From contig CAMJGD010000024.1 in assembly GCA_946405135.1 (NCBI GenBank), forward strand, positions 1 through 40,312: DNA of 40,312 nt, written 5' to 3'. Numbering within the stretch: position 1 is the first letter of the stretch; the number at the start of each line of letters is the position of its first letter. Positions 1 to 8,108 of this stretch are shown piece after piece. The position numbers were made by a program, and so were the translations under genes. The notes under the pieces are model-generated. The model saw nothing but the letters and a program-made list of their open reading frames with translations. It ran no database searches and was not told the DNA's origin. Origin of the DNA: an uncultured Clostridiaceae bacterium. GTDB lineage: Bacteria > Bacillota > Clostridia > Clostridiales > Clostridiaceae.

Positions 1-55
1 CAAGAGGCCGATGGTACTGCAGGAGAGGTCCTGTGGGAGAGTAGGTGGTTGCCAG
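1..55 (+). rRNA. rrf: 5S ribosomal RNA, 3' end (partial)
   Basis: The first 55 bases match the 3' half of a Firmicutes 5S rRNA: the GGCCGATGGTACTGC segment, the GGGAGAGTAGGT loop-E/helix region and the terminal TTGCCAG. The 5' part lies outside the window. A short T-run follows directly, then tRNA-Glu 25 bases on, so this is the tail of an rRNA operon with a distal tRNA. The exact 3' end is uncertain by 1-2 bases. Confidence 0.85.
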
Positions 56-80
56 TTTTTTTATTTTGTTAAAAATTAAT

Positions 81-155
81 GGCTCCTTGGTCAAGCGGTT
101 AAGACACCACCCTTTCACGGTGGTAACAGGGGTTCGATTCCCCTAGGAGTCACCA
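81..155 (+). tRNA. tRNA-Glu (TTC anticodon)
   Basis: A full cloverleaf can be drawn. The acceptor stem GGCTCCT pairs with AGGAGTC, followed by discriminator A and an encoded CCA at 153-155. The anticodon stem CCACC/GGTGG (107-111/119-123) encloses the loop CTTTCAC, giving anticodon TTC at 114-116. The T-arm contains GGTTCGATTCC. It lies 25 bases after the 5S rRNA end and is probably co-transcribed with the rRNA operon. Confidence 0.95.
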
Positions 156-192
156 TTATCATATATAATATAGTTATATAGTTATAAAGTGT

Positions 193-228
193 AAACATGT
201 GATTCTTAATAGAATTTCATGTTTTTTT
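193..228 (+). terminator. Rho-independent terminator of the rRNA/tRNA operon
   Basis: AAACATGTGATTCT (193-206) pairs with AGAATTTCATGTTT (211-224) at 12 of 14 positions across a four-base loop, and a run of T follows. It sits 38 bases after tRNA-Glu and closes that transcript. Confidence 0.75.
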
Positions 229-630
229 ATTTAATAAAGATCATACTCATGATATTACCGTTCTATCTGATGTACATTAGTTTTAAAAAGCCTTCCGTCT
301 TCATCATATGTATTGTAATAATCTATAATATTATTTTCCATAGTATATTCCTTTCAAAATAGTTTTACATTAATTTTTTAATATCTGTCTAGCATAAATT
401 ATTGTTATATAACAATTTAACTTACTGTATGCTGCAAATATGTACTAATTATAAGTAAATATATTAGTTTCCTTATCTAAAAAAGTTATATGAATTCAGT
501 AAAATGCTAAAACTTCTATAGATTTTTACTATTACACTAATACGACAAAAAAATTCTATACAACATTTTTTATAGAAAAAACAGTAATTTTATATAACTA
601 TGTTTATAATAATCAAGAAAAATATAAACT

Positions 631-693
631 ATATCCACAAAAAAGGTATATTTTGTGAAGATTGTTGATAAATATTGTGGATAATGTTGATAA
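631..693. promoter_or_regulatory. DnaA-box cluster A
   Basis: Four 9-mers match the DnaA box TTATCCACA within 63 bases. There is a perfect box on the minus strand (TGTGGATAA, 676-684). Two one-mismatch TGTTGATAA boxes flank it at 663-671 and 685-693, and ATATCCACA lies on the plus strand at 631-639. The last two minus-strand boxes abut at 9 bp spacing. The stretch from 230 to 1095 holds no gene. The box motif is established knowledge; the DnaA-binding role here is inferred. Confidence 0.55.
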
Positions 694-1021
694 CATTTTA
701 TTCTACATTTTTTTTAACTTTGATAAAAGAGTCAAAAAAATTGTTTTTTTGTAGACGAAATAATATAATCTATATATATTAACTAATAATTATTAGCAAA
801 TAAATTAATTTTTAAAATATATCTTGTAGTTGTATTTTTAAATAGCCCAATATATAGATATAAATTTTTTTATATAAATTTCATTAATTTAACATATAAA
901 ATATAAAGTAAATATATTTAAATTATCTGGTGGAAATATTAAAATTTATCTGTTTATAAGTTTTAGATTTTTATAAGTTTTTATTAGTTAAAAATTATAA
1001 AAATTCTTATATTAACACATA

Positions 1022-1074
1022 TGTGGACAAAAACTGTGGACAATGTGGATAAATTTCAGTAATTCCGTGGATAA
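1022..1074. promoter_or_regulatory. DnaA-box cluster B, immediately upstream of sfsA
   Basis: Four same-orientation boxes lie in 53 bases: TGTGGACAA at 1022-1030 and 1035-1043, perfect TGTGGATAA at 1044-1052, and CGTGGATAA at 1066-1074. The spacings are 13, 9 and 22 bp. About 330 bases of very AT-rich DNA separate this from cluster A. The array ends 10 bases before the sfsA ribosome binding site, so bound DnaA could also affect sfsA expression. Confidence 0.6.
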
Positions 1075-1095
1075 CTTGAAGATGAGGAGTTAATT

Positions 1096-1815
1096 ATGCA
1101 CATAAATAAGAATATAAGATTTGCCAGATTTATAAGAAGACCAAATAGATTTCAAGCTTTTGTAGAGCTAGAAGGGGAGGAACTAATGGTACATGTACCA
1201 AATACAGGCAGATGCAAAGAAATACTGGTACCTGGTACAAAAGTTATATTAAGAGAGGAAAATAATCCTAATAGGAAAACTGCCTACGATTTAATCGGAG
1301 GATATAAAGGGAATAGATTGATAAATATAGATTCTCAAATACCAAATCCAGTGGTGGAGGAAGCCTTAAACTTAGGAAAAATAGAGAAACTTGCTGGGTA
1401 TAAAAAAGTATTAAGAGAAAAAACATTTGGAAATAGCAGATTTGATTTTAAATTAATAACTGAACATGAATTACCCGAAACGGATAGTACTCCTGAAGAA
1501 GAGTATTATTTAGAAGTTAAAGGAGTAACTTATGAGTTAGATGGAATAACTAAATTTCCTGATGCACCTACGGAAAGAGGAAGAAAACATCTTATGGAAC
1601 TTATAGAAGTAAAAAAAACAGGAAGGGGAGCTGGAATATTGTTTTTAATACAGCTGGAAGATATTAAGTTATTTACTCCTCATGATGAGATGGATAAGGC
1701 TTTCGGTGATGCTTTGAGGCTTGCAAAAGAAAATGGTGTGGATGTATTTGCATATTCTTCTAAAGTTACAGAGAACTCAATAACTTTGGATAAGCAGGTA
1801 AGAGTAATATTATAG
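1096..1815 (+). CDS. sfsA: SfsA family protein (sugar fermentation stimulation protein)
   Basis: This is a 239-aa protein of normal SfsA length. The family pairs an N-terminal OB-like nucleic-acid-binding domain with a C-terminal PD-(D/E)XK-like nuclease fold; its cellular role is still poorly defined. Hallmarks visible here are HVPNTGR near residue 33, SRFDF near 115, EVKGVT near 139 and FPDAPTERGRKH near 153. The D of SRFDF and the E-x-K of EVKG are the likely metal-binding residues. The ATG at 1096 has GAGGAG six bases upstream. The gene appears monocistronic and is preceded by the DnaA-box cluster. The family assignment is firm; the function is not. Confidence 0.9.
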   Translation: MHINKNIRFARFIRRPNRFQAFVELEGEELMVHVPNTGRCKEILVPGTKVILREENNPNRKTAYDLIGGYKGNRLINIDSQIPNPVVEEALNLGKIEKLAGYKKVLREKTFGNSRFDFKLITEHELPETDSTPEEEYYLEVKGVTYELDGITKFPDAPTERGRKHLMELIEVKKTGRGAGILFLIQLEDIKLFTPHDEMDKAFGDALRLAKENGVDVFAYSSKVTENSITLDKQVRVIL

Positions 1816-1892
1816 CTTTTAAATTAGTATTATGCTAAAATAAAGTTAATATTTGTTGTTAGATTTCGGACTGATTAAGGGGGAGACAATTT

Positions 1893-2441
1893 GTGAGATA
1901 TAAATATTGTCCTATATGTGGTACTGAGCTCATTGAAAAGTATAGCTGGGATGAGGGGGGCGTTCCTTACTGTCCAATAGATGATATGCTTTATTTTGAT
2001 ACACCTAAACCATGTATAATAGCTGCAGTTATAAAAGGTAATCAGATACTTCTTCTTAAACAAAGCTACATATTTAAGAATTCAAAGGTACTGGTATCTG
2101 GATATGTAACCAATGGAGAAACAGTAGAAGACACAGTAAGAAGAGAAGTTAAAGAAGAAACGGGTATAACCGTAGGTGAAATAAAATATCTTGGGAGTGA
2201 ATATTTACCTTCAAGAGAGATAATAATGCTTACTTTTATGGCAAAATATGAGTCTGGAGAGATAGAAAAGTCTGAAGAAGTGGAATGGGCAAGCTGGAGT
2301 AATATAGAAGATGCTTTATGTCAAATGTCAGAAGATGAAATTGGCAAAGGTATAGTAAAAAAAGTGCTAGATGAGATGGGTTATGCAGGTAATAAAGCTT
2401 ATAGGTGTGAATGCAATAATTGCACTATAGATAATATGTAA
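1893..2441 (+). CDS. NUDIX hydrolase with N-terminal zinc-ribbon-like segment
   Basis: This 182-aa protein starts at GTG 1893, with AAGGGGGAGA just upstream. The NUDIX box is complete: G70-x5-E76-x7-R84-E85-V-K-E88-E89-T-G91-I92, so it should hydrolyse a nucleoside-diphosphate-linked substrate with Mg2+. The N-terminus CPICG (C6, C9) with CPID (C27) resembles the zinc ribbon of NudC-type NADH pyrophosphatases, but the fourth Cys is absent (Asp30 there). A C-terminal tail carries three more Cys (C172, C174, C177), which is unusual. The substrate cannot be told from sequence. It is followed by a bidirectional terminator shared with the convergent glycosyltransferase. Confidence 0.85.
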   Translation: MRYKYCPICGTELIEKYSWDEGGVPYCPIDDMLYFDTPKPCIIAAVIKGNQILLLKQSYIFKNSKVLVSGYVTNGETVEDTVRREVKEETGITVGEIKYLGSEYLPSREIIMLTFMAKYESGEIEKSEEVEWASWSNIEDALCQMSEDEIGKGIVKKVLDEMGYAGNKAYRCECNNCTIDNM

Positions 2442-2445
2442 TATA

Positions 2446-2488
2446 AAAAGAAGAACTTCAACCATTTAAGGTTAATAGTTCTTCTTTT
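2446..2488. terminator. Bidirectional terminator between NUDIX and glycosyltransferase genes
   Basis: AAAAGAAGAACT (2446-2457) pairs perfectly with AGTTCTTCTTTT (2477-2488). The A-run and T-run flanks work on either strand. The two flanking genes converge on it. Confidence 0.85.
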
Positions 2489-2500
2489 ATATTATTATAT

Positions 2501-3658
2501 TTACACATAGTTTTTAAGTAAAGCTTGTTGTTTTGAGGATTTTTCTGCAATCAGCATTTGATAATACTTTATAAGATTATCAAATGTATGATTCCAATCT
2601 TTTGTAATAGCAAATTTTCTAGCATTAATAGAAAGCTTTTTCCTAAAGAGCTCATCTATAATCATTTTCTCGCAAGCTGCATAGAAGTCATCTGCATTTT
2701 TCTCTCTACAGGCTAGTCCATTATAACCGTCTATGAGATTATCACTTACTCCGCCTGAATTACAGGATACTAAAGCAAGACCTGAGGCCATAGCTTCAAG
2801 TACTACAAAACCTAGAGTTTCAGTAGGAGAAGTAAATAAAAATACATCTGAAGAAGCATAAGCTTTAGCAAGTTCTTTTCCAGTTAAAAATCCTGTAAAA
2901 CTAACATTAGAAGGAGCTTTTTCTTTTAGTTCCTTTAATGAAGGACCATCGCCTACTATGGCAAAGTGTATTTTATCATAGTATTTTTTATTTAATCTAT
3001 CAGCAGTTTCAAGGAAGATATCTAAGTCTTTTTCAGGAGATACTCTGCCTACATAAAGAAATAATAACTTGCCTTCTGCATTTAGAGACTTTTTAAAATT
3101 ATCATCTTTAAATTCAGGAGAAAATAAATTGTTTTCTATACCTCTCTCCCACACAGCTGTATTCAAAAATCCTTGTTCGGCTAACATTTCTTTAGTAGCT
3201 TTAGAAGGACAAAAATTTATATCGCATTTATTATGAAACCACTTAAAATATTTTAATGAAGGATATTCTAGAATCTTTAAGTTATAATATTGAAGATACT
3301 GAGTTATGTTTGTTTCATAAGAGGAAACTATAGGTATATTTCTAGATTTTGCGTATTTTAATCCGCATAAACCCATGTTGAATTCTGTAACCACATTTAT
3401 TAAGTTTGGTTTAAACTCATCTAAAACTTTCGATACAGAAAAATAGTTAGGAATTGAAAGCCTGCATTGAGGATATAATAAAAATTTAAAGCTTTTACTT
3501 CTTATTACATTTTCGTATATGTCCTGATCTTCAAATTTTGGAGCAAATATTTTATATTCTATATTAGTATCATCCATATATTCAACAAATTTCTTTAATG
3601 TTTTAGCCACACCGTTTATTTGAGGTAGATATGTGTCTGTAAAAAATGCTATTTTCAA
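2501..3658 (-). CDS. GT4 family glycosyltransferase
   Basis: This GT-B fold glycosyltransferase has a Glyco_transf_4-like N-terminal domain (FFTDTYLPQINGVAKT) and a GT1/GT4 C-terminal domain with GRVSPEKD, the VGDGPSLKELK segment and EAMASGLALVSCNSGG, the E-x7-E-like nucleotide-sugar site. The closest families are lipid-linked glucosyl/mannosyl transferases (MgtA/PimB-like), so a cytoplasmic-face membrane glycolipid role is likely but unproven. I place the start at TTG 3658, giving MKIAFFTDTYLP (385 aa), because AAGGGGAG at 3675-3668 is nine bases away. A longer frame from TTG 3667 would abut the ribosome binding site directly. Monocistronic. Confidence 0.85.
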   Translation of the reverse strand: MKIAFFTDTYLPQINGVAKTLKKFVEYMDDTNIEYKIFAPKFEDQDIYENVIRSKSFKFLLYPQCRLSIPNYFSVSKVLDEFKPNLINVVTEFNMGLCGLKYAKSRNIPIVSSYETNITQYLQYYNLKILEYPSLKYFKWFHNKCDINFCPSKATKEMLAEQGFLNTAVWERGIENNLFSPEFKDDNFKKSLNAEGKLLFLYVGRVSPEKDLDIFLETADRLNKKYYDKIHFAIVGDGPSLKELKEKAPSNVSFTGFLTGKELAKAYASSDVFLFTSPTETLGFVVLEAMASGLALVSCNSGGVSDNLIDGYNGLACREKNADDFYAACEKMIIDELFRKKLSINARKFAITKDWNHTFDNLIKYYQMLIAEKSSKQQALLKNYV

Positions 3659-3861
3659 TTGAATCAACTCCCCTTAACCTTATGTTTAAAGTATATCATC
3701 CCAATATAAAATTAATATTATATAAACCTTAAAATTAGCTTAATTTTATTTAAAGAAAACTAAAAAAATCAGTTTTATGTGGAACAAGTTTACTTAGATG
3801 TTTATTATACAGAAAATTCTCAGTTATTAGAAAAAAATTTACATTTTATTTATAAAACTTA

Positions 3862-4064
3862 TTGACAATATTATTATAAGGAGATAAGGTTATATTAATA
3901 AAATTGATTCGGCGAATTGGTTCTAATCTCAAGGGGAATGATAATAGTTGGCTCAGAAAGGTTGAAGCTACGAACTTACGGATTATTGCAAAAATATAAT
4001 TTCGCGCCATTTAGAGTACTTTAGAGAAAAAGGCTCAAATAAGATTTAAAAAATGATAAATATG
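3862..4064 (+). ncRNA. Candidate structured non-coding RNA, unidentified
   Basis: Between the glycosyltransferase and the ABC operon, about 110 bases (3903-4010) are clearly less AT-rich than their surroundings and carry no ORF. A TTGACA box at 3862-3867 precedes them, although the -10 is poor (TAAGGT at 17 bp spacing). Pairings I can draw include ATTC-GGC-GAAT (3907-3917), TAATC 3924-3928 with GATTA 3981-3985, TAGTT 3945-3949 with AGCTA 3966-3970, and GGCG 3911-3914 with CGCC 4005-4008 (this last competes with the first). A strong terminator at 4065-4110 would end a transcript of about 200 nt. It resembles no riboswitch class I can name; the Rfam raiA motif is one candidate to test. Confidence 0.45.
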
Positions 4065-4110
4065 AAAAACCTCCTCGTTTAGATAGAATAAATTTAACGA
4101 GGAGGTTTTT
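4065..4110. terminator. Strong bidirectional terminator
   Basis: AAAAACCTCCTCGTT (4065-4079) is perfectly complementary to AACGAGGAGGTTTTT (4096-4110): 15 bp with a 16-base loop, poly-A on one side and poly-T on the other. It can end both the candidate ncRNA (plus) and the ABC exporter operon (minus; stop codon 42 bases away). Confidence 0.9.
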
Positions 4111-4151
4111 TACTGAATTAAAAAGCTTTGATAGAAATTTAATTTTAAAAA

Positions 4152-5342
4152 TTACACTAATATATCCTTTTTTCTAAATGTAAAATCGGAAATAAAATAA
4201 CATATAGCAGTCCATAACACTAATATTAACACGGCAAACCATGGAGATATAAGTGTAGAATTGTACTGAGGAGCTACGTTCCCTTGTAGAATACCTATGG
4301 AGTTAGAGTAAGTTGTAAATATAAAAGGTGAAACCTTCCTAAAGAAAGGTATAGAAGTAAATATGTTTAAAGCTATAGTTCCTAGTATACTAACAGTCAT
4401 GGAAAGCATGCTACTCTTTAAAACTGTGGAGAAAAGGAAACAAAAAGCAGCAGTAGCTATGATGAAAAGAATTTGCAGTAATATTATTCTTATAGTGAAA
4501 TTCCATACAGGTATTATACGTGAACTCTTAAATATAGGGACTAAGTTATTTCCAAAAGTTAATGTTTTTATGGTACTATATTGATATTTTGTACCAATTA
4601 TAATAGGATAGGAAGGACTTCCAAATCCCCAGAATATGCCCATGATTAAAAATAGCAGTATTTCAGTAATCACTATTACAGCAGTAGAAGATATAATTGC
4701 AGCTAAAAATTTAGAAAGAATAACTTTTGATCTTGATATTGGCTTTGTAAGTAATACTTTCATAGTAGGTGGGGTATACTCTCCAGAAACTATGTCAGCG
4801 GATATTATGGCTACAACGATCAATAAGAATACAGATCCCAACGCTTGTATTAAGTTTTCTAATCCATTATAGGCGTTTAAAGAACTTTTTGAAGCAGGAT
4901 TTATGTTATGATCAAGTAGATATTTTGTAGTTATATAATTTTTATATATCTCTTCCTTTGAATTATCGTCAATTAAAGAGTCTATATTTTTAATCTGATT
5001 TTCTAGGGCCGATAAATTGTTTTTTAGGGGTTCTTTCCAATTAGCATTTTTAGAAGAGGATATTTCTATCTTCATCATACTTATTTGCATTTCTAAGGAG
5101 GATATTTCATTATTTATATTTTCTTTTTCCTTTTCAGATACCTTAGAATCATTTTTCCTTTCCTTTAGGTTTGAAACCTGACCTTCCATTGATTTAAGCT
5201 GGTTTTCAGGGGAAGAAAACTTATATATTTCATACATGCCGATACATATTAATATAGATATAGATAATAGTATCAGTGAGGTTATAATAAATTTTTTCCT
5301 GTAATGTAGTTTTAATAATTCATTAACTATCAAATTTTTCAT
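4152..5342 (-). CDS. ABC-2 type transporter permease
   Basis: This is a 396-aa membrane protein. One transmembrane segment (about residues 18-37) is followed by an extracytoplasmic, Lys/Glu-rich predicted coiled coil of about 120 residues (40-160). Five hydrophobic segments fill residues 165-390, with the SGEYTPPTMKVLLTKPISR motif typical of ABC-2 permeases after the second. It starts immediately after the ATPase stop, so the two subunits are translationally coupled. It is probably an exporter of a lipid, antibiotic or peptide; the substrate is unknown. The long coiled coil between TM1 and TM2 suggests an extracellular sensing or docking element. Confidence 0.85.
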   Translation of the reverse strand: MKNLIVNELLKLHYRKKFIITSLILLSISILICIGMYEIYKFSSPENQLKSMEGQVSNLKERKNDSKVSEKEKENINNEISSLEMQISMMKIEISSSKNANWKEPLKNNLSALENQIKNIDSLIDDNSKEEIYKNYITTKYLLDHNINPASKSSLNAYNGLENLIQALGSVFLLIVVAIISADIVSGEYTPPTMKVLLTKPISRSKVILSKFLAAIISSTAVIVITEILLFLIMGIFWGFGSPSYPIIIGTKYQYSTIKTLTFGNNLVPIFKSSRIIPVWNFTIRIILLQILFIIATAAFCFLFSTVLKSSMLSMTVSILGTIALNIFTSIPFFRKVSPFIFTTYSNSIGILQGNVAPQYNSTLISPWFAVLILVLWTAICYFISDFTFRKKDILV

Positions 5343-6268
5343 TATTTATTTCCTCCTTCCACTAGCTGCATATATCTATCTTCTAAATCCTGATGTTTTT
5401 TGTATATTTCTTGAATAGGAATTTTATTATCAGTTAATTCAAAAACTAAATCAGGAGTAGAATTTTTTGCAATATTTATAGATATTAGAGCATTTTCTAC
5501 AGTAAAATTATTTATATAATCTAATTTTTCTAGTACTTTTGAGCTTTTCTCTATCTCAGGGGTGGATAGGAGTATTATTTCGTAATTAACATCTTCTGTG
5601 GAAAAAGTGGTGCTGGAATTTACGCTTTCTATAGATTTGATTTCTCCATTATCTATAAAAGCTACTGTATCACAAAGCTGCTGCACTTCACTTAAAAGAT
5701 GAGAAGATATAAATACTGACATATTATTTTCTTTAGCTAATTTTTTTATAAGGTCCCTAAGTTCCTTTATTCCAGAAGGATCTAGTCCATTAGTAGGCTC
5801 GTCTAATATCAATAATTTTGGTTTAGACAAAAGTGCTTCTGCTATGCCAAGTCTTTGCTTCATACCTAAGGAATATTTTTTTACTTTGTCATTTATTCTA
5901 TTTTTTAAACCTACTAATTCTACTATTTCATCAATATCATTTTTAGTTATGGAAGGATTTATTCTAGCAAGCTGCATTAAGTTTTGCATGCCAGTCATAT
6001 AATTATAGAGTTCAGGATTTTCTACTACAGCACCCAGATTTTTTAGTGCCATCTGAGTCTCTTTTTTTATATCATATCCTGCTACTTTAATGCTTCCCTT
6101 ATTTGGTGAAATAAGACCTACTATCATTCTTATAGTGGTAGTTTTACCAGCTCCATTAGGACCTAGAAATCCAAAGATCTCGCCCTCTTTAATTGAAAAA
6201 CTGATATCTTTAATTATTTTTTTGTTTCCTATGGATTTTTGAACATTTTTAACTTCGAGAATGTTCAA
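5342..6268 (-). CDS. ABC transporter ATP-binding protein
   Basis: This is the cytoplasmic ATPase partner of the ABC-2 permease. Walker A GPNGAGKTT is at about residues 36-44, followed by the LGMKQR signature and Walker B LLILDEPTNGLDP, then the ISSHLLSEVQQLCD switch-His region and a C-terminal regulatory extension (BcrA/NatA-like family). I choose TTG 6268 (MNILEVKNVQ, 308 aa) because AGAGGAG lies eight bases upstream. The in-frame ATG at 6292 overlaps the upstream gene and lacks a good site. It is third in a four-gene minus-strand operon: DUF1576, 114-aa protein, ATPase, permease. Confidence 0.9.
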   Translation of the reverse strand: MNILEVKNVQKSIGNKKIIKDISFSIKEGEIFGFLGPNGAGKTTTIRMIVGLISPNKGSIKVAGYDIKKETQMALKNLGAVVENPELYNYMTGMQNLMQLARINPSITKNDIDEIVELVGLKNRINDKVKKYSLGMKQRLGIAEALLSKPKLLILDEPTNGLDPSGIKELRDLIKKLAKENNMSVFISSHLLSEVQQLCDTVAFIDNGEIKSIESVNSSTTFSTEDVNYEIILLSTPEIEKSSKVLEKLDYINNFTVENALISINIAKNSTPDLVFELTDNKIPIQEIYKKHQDLEDRYMQLVEGGNK

Positions 6269-6284
6269 GTTAACATCTCCTCTC

Positions 6285-6629
6285 TTATACATGCCTTTTA
6301 AGTTTTACCATTAAAATCTTATCATCTGTATATTTTACTTCTGATTCATCGGTCATAACTCCGATTAAAGATAATTCGCTGTCAGTGTCATTATCTCCTG
6401 TTAAATTCCAATAATATTCTTCCATTTCATGATATCTAGGTGTATTAAGTAGTTTTTGAAAGGTTATTAAAGTTTCTTCTGCTAGATTAGGTATTTCTGC
6501 AGATAGCATAAAAGTGGTTTCTGATGCTTGAGTAATTACATCTATATGTATCTTATTGGCTCCTTGTTTATAACAAAAACTCATAAGTTCATCCACTATT
6601 TTTATATTCCTCTGTTTTAAATGTTTCAT
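6285..6629 (-). CDS. Conserved hypothetical protein, 114 aa, coupled to DUF1576 gene
   Basis: This is a small soluble acidic protein with no signal or membrane segment. Its ATG at 6629 overlaps the stop of the upstream DUF1576 gene by four bases (ATGA), so it is translationally coupled. The sequence alternates strands and helices; the segments FMLSAEIPNL and ILMVKLKR suggest a two-layer sandwich. I have a faint impression of a histidine-kinase-like ATPase half-fold but see no N-box or G-box, so I do not assign it. The tight coupling makes it a likely partner of the membrane protein. Confidence 0.7.
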   Translation of the reverse strand: MKHLKQRNIKIVDELMSFCYKQGANKIHIDVITQASETTFMLSAEIPNLAEETLITFQKLLNTPRYHEMEEYYWNLTGDNDTDSELSLIGVMTDESEVKYTDDKILMVKLKRHV

Positions 6630-7867
6630 GCTGAAGGCTCCTTTCTAAAGGCATTGATAATTGGGACAAGAGTTATGGCTACAAAACCTCCCGCTAAACC
6701 ATTATTATAAAGATTTAATCCCCCATGAAGATAGCTTGTATTCATCACTGTACATACATGTAAAAATCCTGCAAGAACTCCATAAGGCCAGCCGTATTGG
6801 CCTGCAATGGGTGCTAACGTAGTACTAAATAAACAGGATAATATCATTTGAGGAGAATTTAAATTCCATATGTTTAATAGGCTGGATAAGATTGCACCTA
6901 TAACTAAAGGAATTACATTTAATATATGTTTTCCAAAGGCACCAAAACCAACTATAGTAAATATAGCTCCAATAGTCGGACCATTTAAATCTCCATTTAT
7001 TACAACTACAAATAATGTAAATACAATGCCTAAAATACCCATATTTATAAAAGCGGCATTTTCATACATCAAGTAATAATCACTAACCATTCTGCCAGAA
7101 TGGTTTAATATGCTTGTAACATTTTTGAAACTTTTATTATTTAAAATGTAACCTATTAAAATCAGTGAGATAAATATGAACATAAGGAAAAAGAAAAATA
7201 ATTTGTTGTTGCCGCTATACCATATTAATCTTTTTTCAAAATTTACCCCAAAGGCTCTAAATATTGACATTAACATTGTAGCTAAAAGACCTGCTGCAAG
7301 ACCTATGTTATATAGGTTATATCCTTGGTGGATTTTTATACAGTAAGCTGCTAAAGGTGGAAGTATGAAGCCTATAGCTATACTTATCAAAATTCCTATG
7401 AGAAGACTAATACAAAAGGGCATTTGTTCTATAAATGTTAACTGTCCCACGGTAGGAGCAAGACTTGTTGCTAAAAGTGCTATAAGGGTATAGTTTAAAA
7501 AAGGTTCTTTTTGATATTTAGAATATAACCATACTCCAAAAATAACAGGCCATATATTTAATATATTTTTTCCGAAAAATGCAAAGCCAGTCATGAGCCA
7601 TAAAGCCATTATAGTAGAGCCATTAGGTTTTATTCCTATTTTAATAAGCATAAAGATACTTATTAGACCAAGAACTCCAGCATTTACAAAAGCAGCACCT
7701 ATTCCCCCAATTTCCATGTAGTCTGTTATCAAAATATCGGAATTAATAACTATTTTTACCATACCTTTAAATATACTTTTGGGAGAATCCATTATAAATC
7801 CAAATAGTACAAGGGAAATAAAAATGAACATACAGACATAATAAGCTGGATAGATCTTCTTTTTCAT
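6626..7867 (-). CDS. DUF1576 polytopic membrane protein
   Basis: This is a 413-aa integral membrane protein with about ten to twelve hydrophobic segments. It contains an internal duplication. The first half has GAAFVNAGVLG, NGSTIMALWLM, FFGKNILNIWPVIFG and TSLAPTVGQ. The second half repeats them in order as NAAFINMGILG, NGPTIGAIFTI, AFGKHILNVIPLVIG and TTLAPIAGQ. Such repeats are typical of transporters, but no substrate is known for DUF1576. It is first gene of a four-gene operon, with GGAGG six bases before the ATG. Confidence 0.85.
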   Translation of the reverse strand: MKKKIYPAYYVCMFIFISLVLFGFIMDSPKSIFKGMVKIVINSDILITDYMEIGGIGAAFVNAGVLGLISIFMLIKIGIKPNGSTIMALWLMTGFAFFGKNILNIWPVIFGVWLYSKYQKEPFLNYTLIALLATSLAPTVGQLTFIEQMPFCISLLIGILISIAIGFILPPLAAYCIKIHQGYNLYNIGLAAGLLATMLMSIFRAFGVNFEKRLIWYSGNNKLFFFFLMFIFISLILIGYILNNKSFKNVTSILNHSGRMVSDYYLMYENAAFINMGILGIVFTLFVVVINGDLNGPTIGAIFTIVGFGAFGKHILNVIPLVIGAILSSLLNIWNLNSPQMILSCLFSTTLAPIAGQYGWPYGVLAGFLHVCTVMNTSYLHGGLNLYNNGLAGGFVAITLVPIINAFRKEPSA

Positions 7868-8108
7868 AAAGCCTCCATAATATAAACATTTAAAACCATA
7901 ATATTATAAAAAAAGTAAATTATCAAGGTTTCTTAGTATATTAATTACCATAGAATCTGCCACAATATTTTTATTAGGTAAATTTAATACATTATTTACA
8001 AATAAAATTATTTAGTACTTTAAATATACAGGATATATATATATAATTAGATTTAAAGCCTATAGATAATGATAAAATGTAGAAGATATTAAATATGGAG
8101 GTGTTACT
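7868..8108. other. Divergent intergenic region, 241 bp
   Basis: This AT-rich spacer lies between the minus-strand DUF1576 operon and the plus-strand TIM-barrel gene. It must carry both promoters, but I cannot pick a convincing -35/-10 pair. I see no hairpin or repeated operator apart from a TA repeat near 8033-8044. Confidence 0.4.
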
